Below are positions 1-10,290 of a stretch of 64,000 nt of DNA, in pieces. The stretch spans positions 129,416,363-129,480,362 of the forward strand of contig CM039462.1 in the NCBI GenBank assembly GCA_022414725.1, given 5' to 3'. The translations under genes were made by a program, and so were the position numbers. Origin of the DNA: Microglena sp. YARC (taxonomy: Eukaryota > Chlorophyta > Chlorophyceae > Chlamydomonadales > Chlamydomonadaceae). The stretch's first letter is position 1, and each line of letters begins with the position of its first letter. Under the pieces are notes generated by a model. The model was not told the origin of the DNA. It ran no database searches and saw nothing but the letters and a program-made list of their open reading frames with translations.

Positions 1-3000
1 CACCCTGTGACTGCAACTGCACACCCTACAACTTCACACCCTACAACTTCACACCCTACAACTTCACACCCTACAACCTCACACCCTAAAACTTCACACC
101 TACAACTGCACACCCTGTAACTGCAACTGCACACCCTAAAACTGTAACTGACCTCTTCATCTCAATGCTAGTGGTCTTGGTGAACTGGTTAAGAGCAGTC
201 TTGGACATCCGTTAGGAGAACTAGCCCCCCAGGCCCCTTCTCACTGCAATACAGTGCGACATAGCGACATATATCACGATACAAGCACCGCAGTGTCTCA
301 ACTCACCTCTTCATCTCAATGCAAGTGGTCTTCGACTAAAACTGCATCTACACACCCTATAACTGCATACCCTACAACTGCACACCCTTAATCTGCAACC
401 GACCTCTTCATCTCAATGCTAGTGGTCTTCGACTAAAACTGCACACCCTATAACTGCACACCCTAAAAATTTCACACCCTACAACTGCACACCCTTAATC
501 TGCAACCGACCTCTTTATCTCAATGCTAGTGGTCTTCGACTAAAACTGCACACCCTATAACTGCACACCCTACAACTGCACACCCTAAAACTGCAACTGA
601 CCTCTTCATCAAAATGCTAGTGGTCTTCAACTAAAACTGCGACTACACACCCTATAACTGCATACACTAAAACTGCACACCATAAAACTGCACACCCGAA
701 AACTGCAACTGACCTCTTCATCTCAATGCTAGTGGTCTTTGTTTGTAAACTGGTTAAGCTCAGTCTTCCATAGGGTATGGCAACCTGCCCCCCAGGCCCC
801 TTCTCGCAGCAATACAGTGCGACATAGCGACATATCTCACTATTTCAGCACCTCTTCATCTCAACTGACCTCTTCATCTCACCACACCTCTACCCCTCAC
901 CTCAGCTCTGCCTCTCACCTCACCTCTACTTCTACATCTCGACGCACCTCTTCGTCTCAACACCTCATTCACACCCATTCACGCCCCTTATCACAGCAAT
1001 ACAGTGCGATATAGCAACATATACATCCCTAAATCAGCACCGCAACACATAAACTAACCTCAACCTCTCACTTCACCTCTACATCTCAACTGACCTCTTC
1101 GCCTCATTCACACCCTTTCTCGCCCCTTATCACAGCAATACAGTACGACATAGCAACATATATATCCCTATATCAGCACCGCAACACATCAACTAACCTC
1201 AACCTCTCACTTCACCTCTACATCTCAACTGACCTCTACGTCTCATTCACACCCTTTCTCGCCCCTTATCACAGCAATACAGTGCAACATAGCAACATAT
1301 ATATATATCACTATAACAGCACCGCAGCACCTGAACTCTACCTCTCACCTCACCTCCACCTAACCTCTCACCTCACCTCCACCTCACCTCCACCTCACCT
1401 TTACAGCTCGTTCACACCCATTCACTCCCATTCTCACAGCGATGCAGTGCAACATAGCGACATATATCACTATATCAGCACCGCAGCACCTGAACTCACC
1501 CCTCCTCTCAATGCTAGTGGAGTAGTGGTCTTAGACAAAAAATGCGACTTCACACCCTGTGACTGCAACTGCACACCCTACAACTTCAAACCCTACAACT
1601 TCACACCCTACAACTTCACACCCTACAACCTCACACCCTAAAACTTCACAACCTACAACTGCACACCCTGTAACTGCAACTGCACACCCTAAAACTGTAA
1701 CTGACCTCTTCATCTCAATGCTAGTGGTCTTGGTGAACTGGTTAAGAGCAGTCTTGGACATCCGTTAGGAGAACTAGCCCCCCAGGCCCCTTCTCACTGC
1801 AATACAGTGCGACATAGCGACATATATCACGATACAAGCACCGCAGTGTCTCAACTCACCTCTTCATCTCAATGCAAGTGGTCTTCGACTAAAACTGCAT
1901 CTACACACCCTAAAACTTCATACCCTACAACTGCACACCCTTAATCTGCAACCGACCTCTTCATCTCAATGCTAGTGGTCTTCGACTAAAACTGCACACC
2001 CTATAACTGCACACCCTAAAAATTTCACACCCTACAACTGCACACCCTTAATCTGCAACCGACCTCTTTATCTCAATGCTAGTGGTCTTCGACTAAAAAC
2101 TGCACACCCTATAACTGCACACCCTACAACTGCACACCCTAAAACTGCAACTGACCTCTTCATCAAAATGCTAGTGGTCTTCAACTAAAACTGCGACTAC
2201 ACACCCTATAACTGCATACACTAAAACTGCACACCATAAAACTGCACACCCGAAAACTGCAACTGACCTCTTCATCTCAATGCTAGTGGTCTTTGTTTGT
2301 AAACTGGTTAAGCTCAGTCTTCCATAGGGTATGGCAACCTGCCCCCCATGCCCCTTCTCGCAGCAATACAGTGCGACATAGCGACATATCTCACTATTTC
2401 AGCACCTCTTCATCTCAACTGACCTCTTCATCTCACCACACCTCTACCCCTCACCTCAGCTCTGCCTCTCACCTCACCTCTACTTCTACATCTCGACGCA
2501 CCTCTTCGTCTCAACACCTTATTCACACCCATTCACGCCCCTTATCACAGCAATACAGTGCGATATAGCAACATATACATCCCTAAATCAGCACTGCAAC
2601 ACATAAACTAACCTCAACCTCTCACTTCACCTCTACATCTCAACTGACCTCTTCGCCTCATTCACACCCTTTCTCGCCCCTTATCACAGCAATACAGTAC
2701 GACATAGCAACATATATATCCCTATATCAGCACCGCAACACATCAACTAACCTCAACCTCTCACTTCACCTCTACATCTCAACTGACCTCTACGTCTCAT
2801 TCACACCCTTTCTCGCCCCTTATCACAGCAATACAGTGCAACATAGCAACATATATTATATCACTATAACAGCACCGCAGCTCCTGAACTCTACCTCTCA
2901 CCTCACCTCCACCTCACCTCCACCTCACCTTTACAGCTCGTTCACACCCATTCACTCCCATTCTCACAGCGATGCAGTGCAACATAGCGACATATATCAC

Positions 3001-3790
3001 TATATCAGCACCGCAGCACCTGAAGTCACCCCTCCTCTCAATGCTAGTGGAGTAGTGGTCTTAGACAAAAAATGCGACTTCACACCCTGTGACTGCAACT
3101 GCTCACCCTACAACTTCACACCCTACAACTTCACACCCTACAACTTCACACCCTAAAACTTCACACCCTACAACTGCACACCCTGTAACTGCAACTGCAC
3201 ACCCTAAAACTGTAACTGACCTCTTCATCTCAATGCTAGTGGTCTTGGTGAACTGGTTAAGAGCAGTCTTGGACATCCGTTAGGAGAACTAGCCCCCCAG
3301 GCCCCTTCTCACTGCAATACAGTGCGACATAGCGACATATATCACGATACAAGCACCGCAGTGTCTCAACTCACCTCTTCATCTCAATGCAAGTGGTCTT
3401 CGACTAAAACTGCATCTACACACCCTATAACTGCATACCCTACAACTGCACACCCTTAATCTGCAACCGACCTCTTCATCTCAATGCTAGTGGTCTTCGA
3501 CTAAAACTGCACACCCTATAACTGCACACCCTAAAAATTTCACACCCTACAACTGCACACCCTTAATCTGCAACCGACCTCTTTATCTCAATGCTAGTGG
3601 TCTTCGACTAAAACTGCATACACTAAAACTGCACACCATAAAACTGCACACCCGAAAACTGCAACTGACCTCTTCATCTCAATGCTAGTGGTTTTTGTTT
3701 GTAAACTGGTTCAGCTCAGTCTTCCATAGGGTATGGCAACCTGCCCCCCAGGCCCCTTCTCGCAGCAATACAGTGCGACATAGCGACATA
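1..3790 (-). repeat. Satellite block 1, derived from SDR exon 2
   Basis: This is a tandem array with higher-order structure. On the minus strand nearly every unit carries the 3' end of exon 2 of the SDR gene at 36.6-48.7 kb: the peptide KTTSIEMKRS followed by the same 5' splice site (AAGAG/GTCAGTT). Longer units also keep MSKTALNQFTK, preceded by stop codons (for example on the minus strand within 1531-1761). Short spacers rich in CACACCCTAAAACTGCA separate the units. One landmark recurs at 739, 2293 and 3695, giving a larger period of about 1.4-1.55 kb. The array is cut by the window start and ends at about 3790, where unrelated sequence begins. Open frames inside it are by-products of the repeat, not genes. 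Confidence 0.85.
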
Positions 3791-4268
3791 TCTCATTATT
3801 TCATTCATGCGATATCAATCTGTGGTCGAGTTATGCCTAAAATAGTGCTTTTAGTAGCTAGTTTTTCTGGATCAATTTTTCAAGGAGTCCAGTAGGGGAC
3901 CAGGAAAAATGTCATCCAGGGATTATGCGTTGCGCCTATTTTACATACATTTAAATGTTAGGCTGCAAGACAAGGCTGTGGGACAAGCATGGTGAACAAA
4001 ACAAGTATGCGCCCAAGGTGCTTGTATCAGTAAGCCCTGTTTGCATTTTCTGCAGACATAGGGCACTGGCTCACTGTCAGTTTATTGTAAATCCATGAAG
4101 CATTAGTGACCTGACTGGTTGAACGTCTGCAGACTGCACCTTTGACCGACCATGAAATTTTATGAAAGGTTGAAGTGTGAGCATACCTGTCAGGACCCGA
4201 AACATTGTAGATGGTGATACACGCATCCATACATGCACACTCATCCCTTTTTTTTATTGGGCGCACAG
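3791..4268. other. Unique-looking intron sequence upstream of eL21 exon copies
   Basis: No gene is seen. The stretch starts at the sharp satellite boundary and runs into the array of eL21 exon fragments, so it is probably intron. The same sequence with the same boundary is at 28086-28560. The earlier eL21 exons are not in the window. Confidence 0.5.
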
Positions 4269-4722
4269 GTTGGCTCTTGCTACCTGAAGAAGAGGGTACC
4301 TGTTTGTGTTGAAAGTTGGTAGATGGTGATACATGCATCCATACATGCATACTCATCCCTCCTCCTGTTGTGCACACAGGTTGGCTCTTGCTACCTGAAG
4401 AAGGGGTTATATGTTTGTGTTGAAAGATGGTAGATGGTGATATATGCATCCATACATGCATACTCATCCCTCCTGTTGTGCACACAGGTGGGCTCTCTAC
4501 ACCTGAAGAAAAGGGTACCTGTTTGTGTTGAAATATGGTAGAGGGTGGTACACGCATTCATGCATCCATACATGCATACTCATTCCTTCTTCTTTTGTGC
4601 TTACAGGTTGGTACTCGGTACGTGAAGAAGAGGTTGCATGTTTGTGTTGAAAGCCCCCTCAACCTGCCCCCCTCTCAACCTGCCCCCCTCCCAACCTGCC
4701 CCTTCTTCTTTTGTGCTTACAG
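4269..4722 (+). repeat. Four partial copies of the eL21 penultimate exon with acceptors
   Basis: Four tandem units start at 4269, 4380, 4488 and 4607, each directly after a CACAG or TACAG acceptor. Each keeps about 45 nt of the start of the eL21 exon at 4723 and translates as VGSCYLKKRVPVCVE or a close variant. Each then runs into a common spacer containing CATCCATACATGCATACTC. Spacing is 108-119 bp. The fourth unit (VGTRYVKKRLHVCVES) is closest to the real exon. They look like outward duplications of the acceptor plus exon start, and each could serve as a decoy 3' splice site. Confidence 0.8.
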
Positions 4723-4855
4723 GTTGGTACTCCGTACCTGAAGAAGAGGTTGCATGTCCGTGTTGAGCACTGCTGCCCCTCCAGGTGCCGAGAGGACTTT
4801 TTGGCCCGCCGTGAGTCCAATGACAAGATGAAGTCTGAGGCCAAGGCCAACAAGG
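4723..4855 (+). CDS. RPL21: Ribosomal protein eL21, penultimate coding exon (copy 1)
   Basis: This exon encodes part of cytosolic large-subunit ribosomal protein eL21. The translation contains KKRLHVRVEH, SRCREDF and a Lys/Ala-rich helix ending EAKANK, matching the conserved KRI-HVRVEH...SRC segment of eL21. The exon is bounded by an acceptor (CTTACAG at 4716-4722) and a strong donor (GTAAGT at 4856). It is 133 nt long and ends in phase 1, which fits the terminal exon at 6539. Upstream exons for the first two thirds of the protein are absent, so this is a 3' gene fragment unless they lie before the window. A Pro replaces the Arg found in copy 2 (VGTPYLKK versus VGTRYLKK), at a place where eL21 relatives have Arg. 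Family identity is secure; function of this copy is uncertain. Confidence 0.85.
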
Positions 4856-4890
4856 GTAAGTCTGGGCAGGGCGGTGGGGTTGGGGGGGGA

Positions 4891-4999
4891 GAGGTTGCAT
4901 GTTTGCTACAAGCACGTCGTTCCCTCAAGTGCCGAGAGGACTTTTTGGCCAGCCGTGAGTCCAATGACAAGTTGAAGTCTGAGGCTAAGGCCAACAAGG
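4891..4999 (+). repeat. Duplicate of the eL21 penultimate exon 3' end with donor
   Basis: This second copy of the exon tail reads LKCREDFLASRESNDKLKSE and again ends in AACAAGG/GTAAGTCTGG. Its 5' part has diverged (CLLQARRS in place of the VRVEH segment) and no clear acceptor precedes it. It is the donor-side counterpart of the acceptor-side copies at 4269-4722, about 145 bp downstream of the genuine donor. Confidence 0.75.
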
Positions 5000-5111
5000 G
5001 TAAGTCTGGTCAGGGTGGTGGGGTTGGATCAGTTGGGCACAGCATATTGTGTGCTTGTAGGTACAGTTGGGTGAAGTATATTGTGTACTTCTAGGTAGAG
5101 TTGGGTAACAC

Positions 5112-5305
5112 ATGTTGAGAGAGAGAGATGAGTAGAGAGAGAGAGAGACAGGGATGGGTCTACACATCCCTACCCATGGAGGAGGGATGGATCTACACAT
5201 CCCTACCCATGGAGAGAGAGAGAGAGAGACAGGGATGGGTCTACACCTCCCTACCCATGGAGGAGGGATGGATTTGTCTACGTATCCCCATCCAGAGAGA
5301 GAGCA
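5112..5305. repeat. GA tracts and TCTACACATCCCTACCCATGG minisatellite
   Basis: GAGAGA runs alternate with copies of a unit containing ACACATCCCTACCCATGG. Copy 1 has one more unit than the equivalent at 29405-29560. It lies in the intron between the two eL21 exons. Confidence 0.75.
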
Positions 5306-5314
5306 GTTGCATCA

Positions 5315-5672
5315 TACACTAATCTCTTACTGCCGCCCTTCCCGCATCTGCCCTACCTTTAACCTTGCATCAATTGAGAAGGAGCATAGCAATCAATCAA
5401 TCATTGAATGAACTAGTGAATAAGCTAACAGTGCAGCAAACACTAACACTTGCACCACACACTTATATCTTGCTGCTTTGCCCTACCCTAAAACCCTGCA
5501 CCAATCGAGAATCAACATGGCAATCGATAAACAATTGAATGGACTAGTGAATAAGCCAACAGTGCAGCAAACTCAAACACTTCCATCACACACTCATCTC
5601 TTGCTGCCGTCCCTAAGGCCTGCTGTGCCCTACCCTGAACATCAAGTGAGAACCAACATGGCAACCAATTAA
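5315..5672. repeat. Tandem repeat, three diverged units of about 150 bp
   Basis: Three units each carry CTCATCTCTTGCTGC or a variant, a CCCTACC...CTGCACC segment, an AATGGACTAGTGAATAAGC-like segment and GTGCAGCAAAC. The CTGC...CCCTGCACCAA part resembles the start of the eL21 terminal exon, so these may be older, decayed acceptor-edge copies (inference). Confidence 0.6.
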
Positions 5673-5689
5673 CCAGTGATTTTCAAATC

Positions 5690-5880
5690 CGAAATTGGGT
5701 TTCTTCTAGCTTGATGGTTTTAGGCCTCCTCCAGGGACAGTTTTAGTGCTTTCTGTAGCTTTTTAGGGGCGTTGAGGGCTGTAAAAAACTTTTATTTTCT
5801 TATAGTGATATTTTCGCTAAAACGAGATCAAAACTAGCTATCGCTATAGATAGCGGAAATAAAAATCCCTGCAATTAACC
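5690..5880 (+). mobile_element. Dispersed element C, copy 1
   Basis: About 130-190 bp containing TAGCTTTTTAGGGGCG, a T-rich stretch, AAACGAGATCAAAACTAGC and TATCGCTATAGATAGCG, ending AAAATCCCTGCAA. A diverged copy in the opposite orientation is at 62560-62675, and the duplicate is at 29949-30137. It is a short non-coding dispersed repeat; its class is unknown. Confidence 0.5.
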
Positions 5881-5929
5881 ATTGACTCCACCAATGAATC
5901 AGCCAACTGAGCAGAAAACACCTCACACA

Positions 5930-6538
5930 CACCCTAAGACTTCTGCTGTGCCCTGCACCAAGCATTTCACATACACACTTCCTCCCCTGCCCCGCACACA
6001 CGTATTGAACCCTCCCCTGCCGGCCCTTCTGAAGCTGCTGTGCCCTGCATCAAGCATTTCACTGTTGGGCCCAGGCCCCTCGATGAACACCCCCTCATAC
6101 CACACCATACCACACACTGCCACCATCCTTCCCCTACCCTTAACTTTAGCCTTCCCGTAACCTAACCTAACCCCGTCGTCCCTTTCCGCCGACCCTTCTG
6201 CAGCTGCTATCCCCTGCACCAAGCATATCACACACACCACCGTCCCTCCCTCCCTCCCCCCTGCCCCACACGCACACACTTTTAACTCTTTCGAGCCGTT
6301 CCTTCTGCAGCTGCCTTCCCCTGCACCAAGCATAGCACACACACCACCACCCCCTCCCTCCTGCCCCCTCCCCCCACCCCACCCCACACAAATACATACA
6401 CACTTTTAACTCTCTTCCTTCTGCAGCTGCTATCCCCTGCACCAATCATATCACACCCACAACCATCCTCCCTACCTCCCTACCTCCCTCCTGCCCCACC
6501 CACACACTTGTAACTCTCCCCCGTCGTTCCCTCTGCAG
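5930..6538 (+). repeat. Acceptor-edge copies of the eL21 terminal exon
   Basis: Successive units carry CTTCTGCAG (or GAAG) followed by CTGCTATCCCCTGCACCAAGC, the start of the terminal exon at 6539. Exon-like starts fall at about 6035, 6204, 6311 and 6427; a weaker copy is near 5942. Spacing between the last four starts, including the real one, is 107-116 bp. The unit at 6035 extends further (CACTGTTGGGCCCAGGCCCC). Spacers are C-rich. All units are in gene orientation and each is a plausible decoy 3' splice site. Confidence 0.8.
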
Positions 6539-6663
6539 CTGCCATCCCCTGCACCAAGCGTGTCACTGTTGGACCCAGGCCCGGTGTCATGCTCCTCAAC
6601 GTCAAGCCCGAGACCATCACTGCCATCCCCTACGATATTATTAAGGAGGGCTTGAAGATCTAA
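6539..6663 (+). CDS. RPL21: Ribosomal protein eL21, terminal exon (copy 1)
   Basis: This is the C-terminal exon of eL21, 125 nt including TAA. After an acceptor (CTCTGCAG) it begins with two bases that complete the phase-1 codon of the exon at 4723-4855. It translates as AAIPCTKRVTVGPRPGVMLL then NVKPETITAIPYDIIKEGL, ending KI. The KR-x-GP-PG and TP/AIPYD patterns match the C-terminus of green-lineage eL21 (KGPKPGF...TPIPYDV). The intron from 4856 to 6538 is 1.68 kb and almost wholly repeats. No polyadenylation signal is obvious; a G-run at 6730-6745 follows. Confidence 0.85.
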
Positions 6664-6830
6664 GGTGTGTGTGGGGGGGGGCTGCTAGTCTTGTGGGGCA
6701 TGGGATTCGGGCAGGGCAGGGAAAGGGGGGGGGGGGGGGGGTCAAAGAAGGGAGCTCGTGTGTGTTTGTTGGCCCAATTGAGTGGGGGAAGGGAGTAGTT
6801 TTCATAACGATAATTATAAAATGCACGTTT

Positions 6831-7105
6831 GCATACTCCCAGTGCGGGGTTCAAATCCCTGTGGTAGTGCTAAACCATGGCGCTCAACCGCCATGGTAGC
6901 ACTGTCCAGGTTAAGTAGCCTTCTCGCCATGGTAGCACTGTCCAGGTTAAGTAGCCTTGGTAGCACTGTCCAGGTTCTCAGCCATGTCCAGGTTAAGTAG
7001 CCTTGGTAGCACTGTCCAGGGTCTCAGCCATGGTAGCACTGTCCAGGTAAAGTAGCAGCCTTCTCTACCGCCGCAAGACTATGCCCCGCCAGGCGTTATC
7101 ATTAC
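6831..7105 (+). mobile_element. tRNA-derived SINE-like element 1 (copy 1)
   Basis: The head has a pol III B-box-like GGGGTTCAAATCCC at about 6845-6858. The body has an internal minisatellite (GGTAGCACTGTCCAGGTTAAG, about six units at 6893-7055). The 3' part CCCCGCCAGGCGTTATCATTAC is shared with the element ending at 8700, which suggests two members of one SINE family. The A-box is poorly preserved. Duplicate: 31087-31361. Confidence 0.5.
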
Positions 7106-7204
7106 TTGGCTTATACTTGCATAGACTGCGTCACTACTCACTATGTCAGTTGTTGTAATTTGTAATCTTGATATCTCGCGATATTGTCTCATTGATATTT
7201 ATTT

Positions 7205-7440
7205 GTTGTGTTGTAGAATTAAATGATCACTGTAGCACGAACTCAGGGCCCCTGTCAGTAAAACGAATGTTAGGGGTTCAATTCATCAGTGCTTTTTCTT
7301 TTAGGCCCTTCCTACACGGTTGGGCAAGTCCCTTAAGCCTATCTGGGCTACCCCTGGACTGTAACAACATACATGCAGCCTTCCTAACACGGTTGGGCAA
7401 GTCCCTTAAGCCTATCTGGGCTACCCCTGGACTGTAACAC
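7205..7440 (+). mobile_element. Dispersed element D with internal 71-bp tandem duplication
   Basis: A B-box-like GGGGTTCAATTC lies near 7269. It is followed by two copies of a unit ending CTATCTGGGCTACCCCTGGAC (7303-7369 and 7374-7440). A diverged copy of the same tail is at 63060-63108. It is probably a tRNA-derived short repeat. Duplicate: 31461-31697. Confidence 0.45.
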
Positions 7441-7765
7441 CATGCATTTCATTATATTGTCTTCTGACTAGTTTACAATATTGAATTCGTGGTATTTAAC
7501 GCTGGTCCACGATTGTCTCATTCTTCCCTATGCTGCTCTTCCCCCCTGCAGGATCTTCAGCCGGCCACTGCCTGGATCTTGATTTGCTTCACAGCTATAC
7601 TGTAAAACATGGTGCCATTTCGAAGTTTCCTTTCCTAGAGTTCTATGACTTGGTTACATGGCTCCAGCCGTTCGGCTGATCTTGGACTTGATTACTTGAA
7701 CTAGGTTACATGTACTGGAACTTGAACTGGATTGTGGTTACGTGAAGTTGGTTTAATGGCTCCAG
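7441..7765. other. No gene seen
   Basis: No exon with supporting splice sites and no repeat is recognised. The same sequence is in copy 2 (31698-32020). Confidence 0.4.
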
Positions 7766-7940
7766 CCAGGGTTCAGGACACAGCGACCCAGACCCAACGA
7801 CTTAGGGTCTGTTGCGCAGCTTCAGTGGATTGGTTGCGTCCTGGGGCGCAGGCTGTGGGTCGGTGGCACCTCGGGTCGCAAGCTATGAAATTTGTTGCAT
7901 TGCAACACAGAGCAGGGAGTCCTCCTGAACAACCGCGCTG
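7766..7940. mobile_element. Diverged MITE related to the element at 9441
   Basis: The ends are imperfect inverted repeats (CCAGGGTTCAGGA on the left; TCCTCCTGAACAACC on the right). The interior has the same GTTGCG/GGTCG/CGCAGGCT words as the better-preserved element at 9441-9686. It is a likely older member of one family. Duplicate: 32021-32194. Confidence 0.45.
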
Positions 7941-8093
7941 CTCACCGTCTAAGGCAGTGACATCCTCAATGAAAATCAAATAATTCTTGTCTAAATATGC
8001 TATGATCTAAAATCTATGCTATGATCTAAATATGCTTGATCAAATCTCATCATACAATCTGTTATTCATTTTTTACAAAGAGTATTTTCGCCT

Positions 8094-8217
8094 GAGAGAG
8101 AGAGAGAGGATATAGTTACTTACTCAGCAAAAATCAATGCCGAGACTGAACAGCGCCGAGGTAGCTGGACAGTTTTATAAAAGTGAGGGTTTGGGCAACA
8201 TACCCCTCAGAACCTGG
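8094..8217 (-). repeat. Dispersed repeat E, minus-strand copy
   Basis: On the minus strand it reads CCAGGTTCTGAG...CTTTTATAAAACTG...GGCATTGATTTTTGCTGAGT followed by a CT tract. Plus-strand relatives are at 10291-10408 and 10995-11115, so the interval holds an inverted pair. Class unknown. Duplicate: 32347-32472. Confidence 0.55.
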
Positions 8218-8502
8218 TCGAGGAGGTGACCTCCAAAAAAGCGTACGAAAGAGCAAATAAAAGGCCTGAGTGGGTCTCTGATGCCCTTGACTCAAATATT
8301 ATATATACGGACTGGCTAATCATACTAGGACCATGCGTGGTGCTTAGTCTGTCGATTGGAAAGCTCGGCTGAGTGGGTAACTGCACGCAAAGCGGAAGCT
8401 CTAGGCGTTTAGCTTTGTGGTCGCGCAGTTCTGGTACACAGCGCAGAATCATCACGTCGCTACTTGGACGTAGGTTGAATCAGGGGGGTTTCAGCCCTTC
8501 CA

Positions 8503-8700
8503 GCGAATCAATTGGTCTAGTGGTACACCAAATCGCTTTGAGGATGCAGGGTCGGGGATTCGATTCCCCCCACGGCCGCCCTGAGCGTTGCAGGTCATTG
8601 TCAACCGCGATGGTGGCTTGTCCAGTTAAGGGTGATGACCGCTCTCTCCTGCGTCCGACGGGTTTCCTTAATACCACGCCCCACCAGGCGTTATCATTAC
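8503..8700 (+). mobile_element. tRNA-derived SINE-like element 2 (copy 1)
   Basis: The pol III promoter boxes are clear: A-box-like TTGGTCTAGTGGTA at 8511-8524 and B-box GGATTCGATTCC at 8556-8567, about 40 bp apart as in a tRNA. The acceptor stem does not pair, so it is not a functional tRNA. The body ends in CCACCAGGCGTTATCATTAC, shared with element 1. Duplicate: 32760-32957. Confidence 0.6.
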
Positions 8701-9440
8701 CTCAGGTGGGTTACTGGGTTGAATTCGCAACCTGGTCTATGTCTTTCTGCATGATCAAAGCTCGCCACAAATGAAGCTCATGAGCGGTAGGCAGATTGGG
8801 GAGAGAAGGTGTGTGTGTGCATGTTGGTTGGTGGTTGGGTCGTGATGTGTGAGGCTGGGGGGGGTAAGTTGTAGTGCAAGGGGTTTAATCATCTGGACTT
8901 ATGGAGTGTGTATGTATTTGGGGGTAACCTAGACCAGACCTAGACCTAGACTTAAGCTCGGCCAATAGCCACTCGTTCAGCATACCTGCACTGATCAGTA
9001 TAAATCATTTATTTGGTTCCTAAAGTTCAATTAGAAATCAGAATTTCGAGAAGCTAAATTGAAAATAGCTACAAACGGAGACTGGCCAGATGGCTCCGGA
9101 ACCAGAATAGCTTTGAAAAGGAGGGGCTTCAAAAAGGAAAAAACTACTTCTCGCCGTCTTCGGTTTTCGCTCGACTTTCCAGCTTCGGATTGCACATCAG
9201 ATACGGCAATGTAGAGGGATCGTTTTACTCTCAAATTGGGAAATCGGGTTCTGATACTTCCTTATCGAATTCAGCAAGGCGTATTCACAAGGCAGGCAAG
9301 GCATATAACGGTTTTCTAACCTGTTGCTCGGAGTTGTGAGGAGATGAGAAGAAGAAGAAAGCTCGAAAAGAAAAAAAAACGCAATTTCGTATTGAGAGCC
9401 CCTCAGCCCCGGCGATGAAGCAGGTATAAATAACGTCAGC
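8701..9440. other. No gene seen
   Basis: Contains a G-run near 8860 and TAGACC-type short repeats at 8930-8955. No coding or RNA signal could be supported. Confidence 0.4.
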
Positions 9441-9686
9441 GCCAGGGTTGTTCAGGACGATGCGTCCTGCGTCCTGCGTCGCTAGCGCAACGTCAAAGGG
9501 TCGGTTGCGGCTTGAGACGCAACGAGGGAAGAGTCCGTTGCGTCGCAGACGCAGCCTCAGTGGGTTGGCTGCGTCGCAGGACGTAGGCTATGGGTCGGTT
9601 ATAGGTCGGTTGCGTCTCATGGACTGGCTCAGAAATTGGTTGCGTCGCGGGACGTAGAGCTGGGGGTCCTTCTGAACAACCCTGGC
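9441..9686. mobile_element. MITE with 15-bp terminal inverted repeats (copy 1)
   Basis: A 246-bp non-coding element. The left end GCCAGGGTTGTTCAG pairs with the right end CTGAACAACCCTGGC. The interior has imperfect inverted words such as GCGTCGCAGACGC and repeated GGTCGGTTGCG. No clear target-site duplication was seen. Duplicate: 33697-33944, with one extra T in the left terminal repeat. Confidence 0.65.
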
Positions 9687-9765
9687 CAGTGCTAACTTAA
9701 AGTCCACACTGTGTTCATCTTGAAAAAATTCCGGGTTCGCGTAGGTGGCACTCTAGACAAAACGT

Positions 9766-9837
9766 AGGCAGTACGGAGATTCGAGCTCCGGTTGCTGGTG
9801 TCAGAAACCAGAGTGATGACCACTACACTATACCGCC
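9766..9837 (-). tRNA. tRNA-Gln(CUG)-like gene
   Basis: A complete 72-nt cloverleaf can be drawn on the minus strand. The acceptor stem is GGCGGTA with TACTGCC (one G-U pair). The D arm is GTGT-AGTGGTCA-TCAC, the anticodon arm CTGGT-TTCTGAC-ACCAG (anticodon CTG), and the variable loop has 4 nt. The T arm is CGGAG-CTCGAAT-CTCCG. The D-arm/A-box resembles eukaryotic tRNA-Val-type boxes. The T loop has C where T54 is expected, so it may be a pseudogene or a SINE-source tRNA. The copy-2 equivalent has a different anticodon. Confidence 0.55.
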
Positions 9838-10290
9838 TAATCACGGACTTCCCAATGTCCTACTTCGAAAACATGCGTAATATAATCCCAAACCTACGTT
9901 TCTACAGCAAAAAATTGGCTTACTTGTGGACTCTTGCTAGATGGGCAATGGACTTGTGGACTATCTCCCGCTGTCTAGTTTTGCTCATAGTGGTATTGTC
10001 CCTTCTTAGTGGCGTTTTTACTTGGGGGACTGCGGCAGGTGGCATGGTCTTGTATTTGCTTGAGGACAGGGGGTACATGTTATAGTCTGACTTTATTATG
10101 TCATCGCATGCCCTTGGGTGGTATTTAGTTCTTTTAGTTTGGCCTTCCTCTCTTGTGGTTGGTGGGCTTGGTGTTATGGATTGCTTACTTTTGCATCCCT
10201 CCCCTTTCCGCTCTCCTTTACGCCTCTAGTTTGTTTCCTTTTTGGGGACTTGACCTAGTTTGTTTTCAGGTTTGTGGGGGTGCCTTCAAA
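9838..10290. other. No gene seen
   Basis: The open frame across 9792-10085 has no recognisable family and overlaps the tRNA-like gene on the other strand, so it is not called. Confidence 0.4.

Noticed and set aside
739..1014. Ser/Thr/His-rich open frame recurring in each satellite unit (also 2293, 26461, 41016, 42658, 44208)
   Set aside because: It repeats because the satellite unit repeats, it lies opposite the SDR exon-derived strand, and it has no independent coding evidence.
1..3790. Telomere-like CCCTAAAA words in the satellite
   Set aside because: They are isolated within longer spacers (CACACCCTAAAACTGC), not head-to-tail telomere repeats. The array is better explained by the SDR exon and its intron.
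4601..4997. Minus-strand frames across the eL21 exons
   Set aside because: Shadows of the plus-strand eL21 exon, whose splice sites and conservation define the sense strand.
8503..8700. Functional tRNA gene at 8503
   Set aside because: A and B boxes are good but the acceptor and anticodon stems do not pair; treated as a SINE head.
9792..10085. 97-codon plus-strand frame with hydrophobic residues
   Set aside because: Overlaps the tRNA-like gene on the other strand, has no family match and no splice or regulatory support. It persists in copy 2 only because of the recent duplication.
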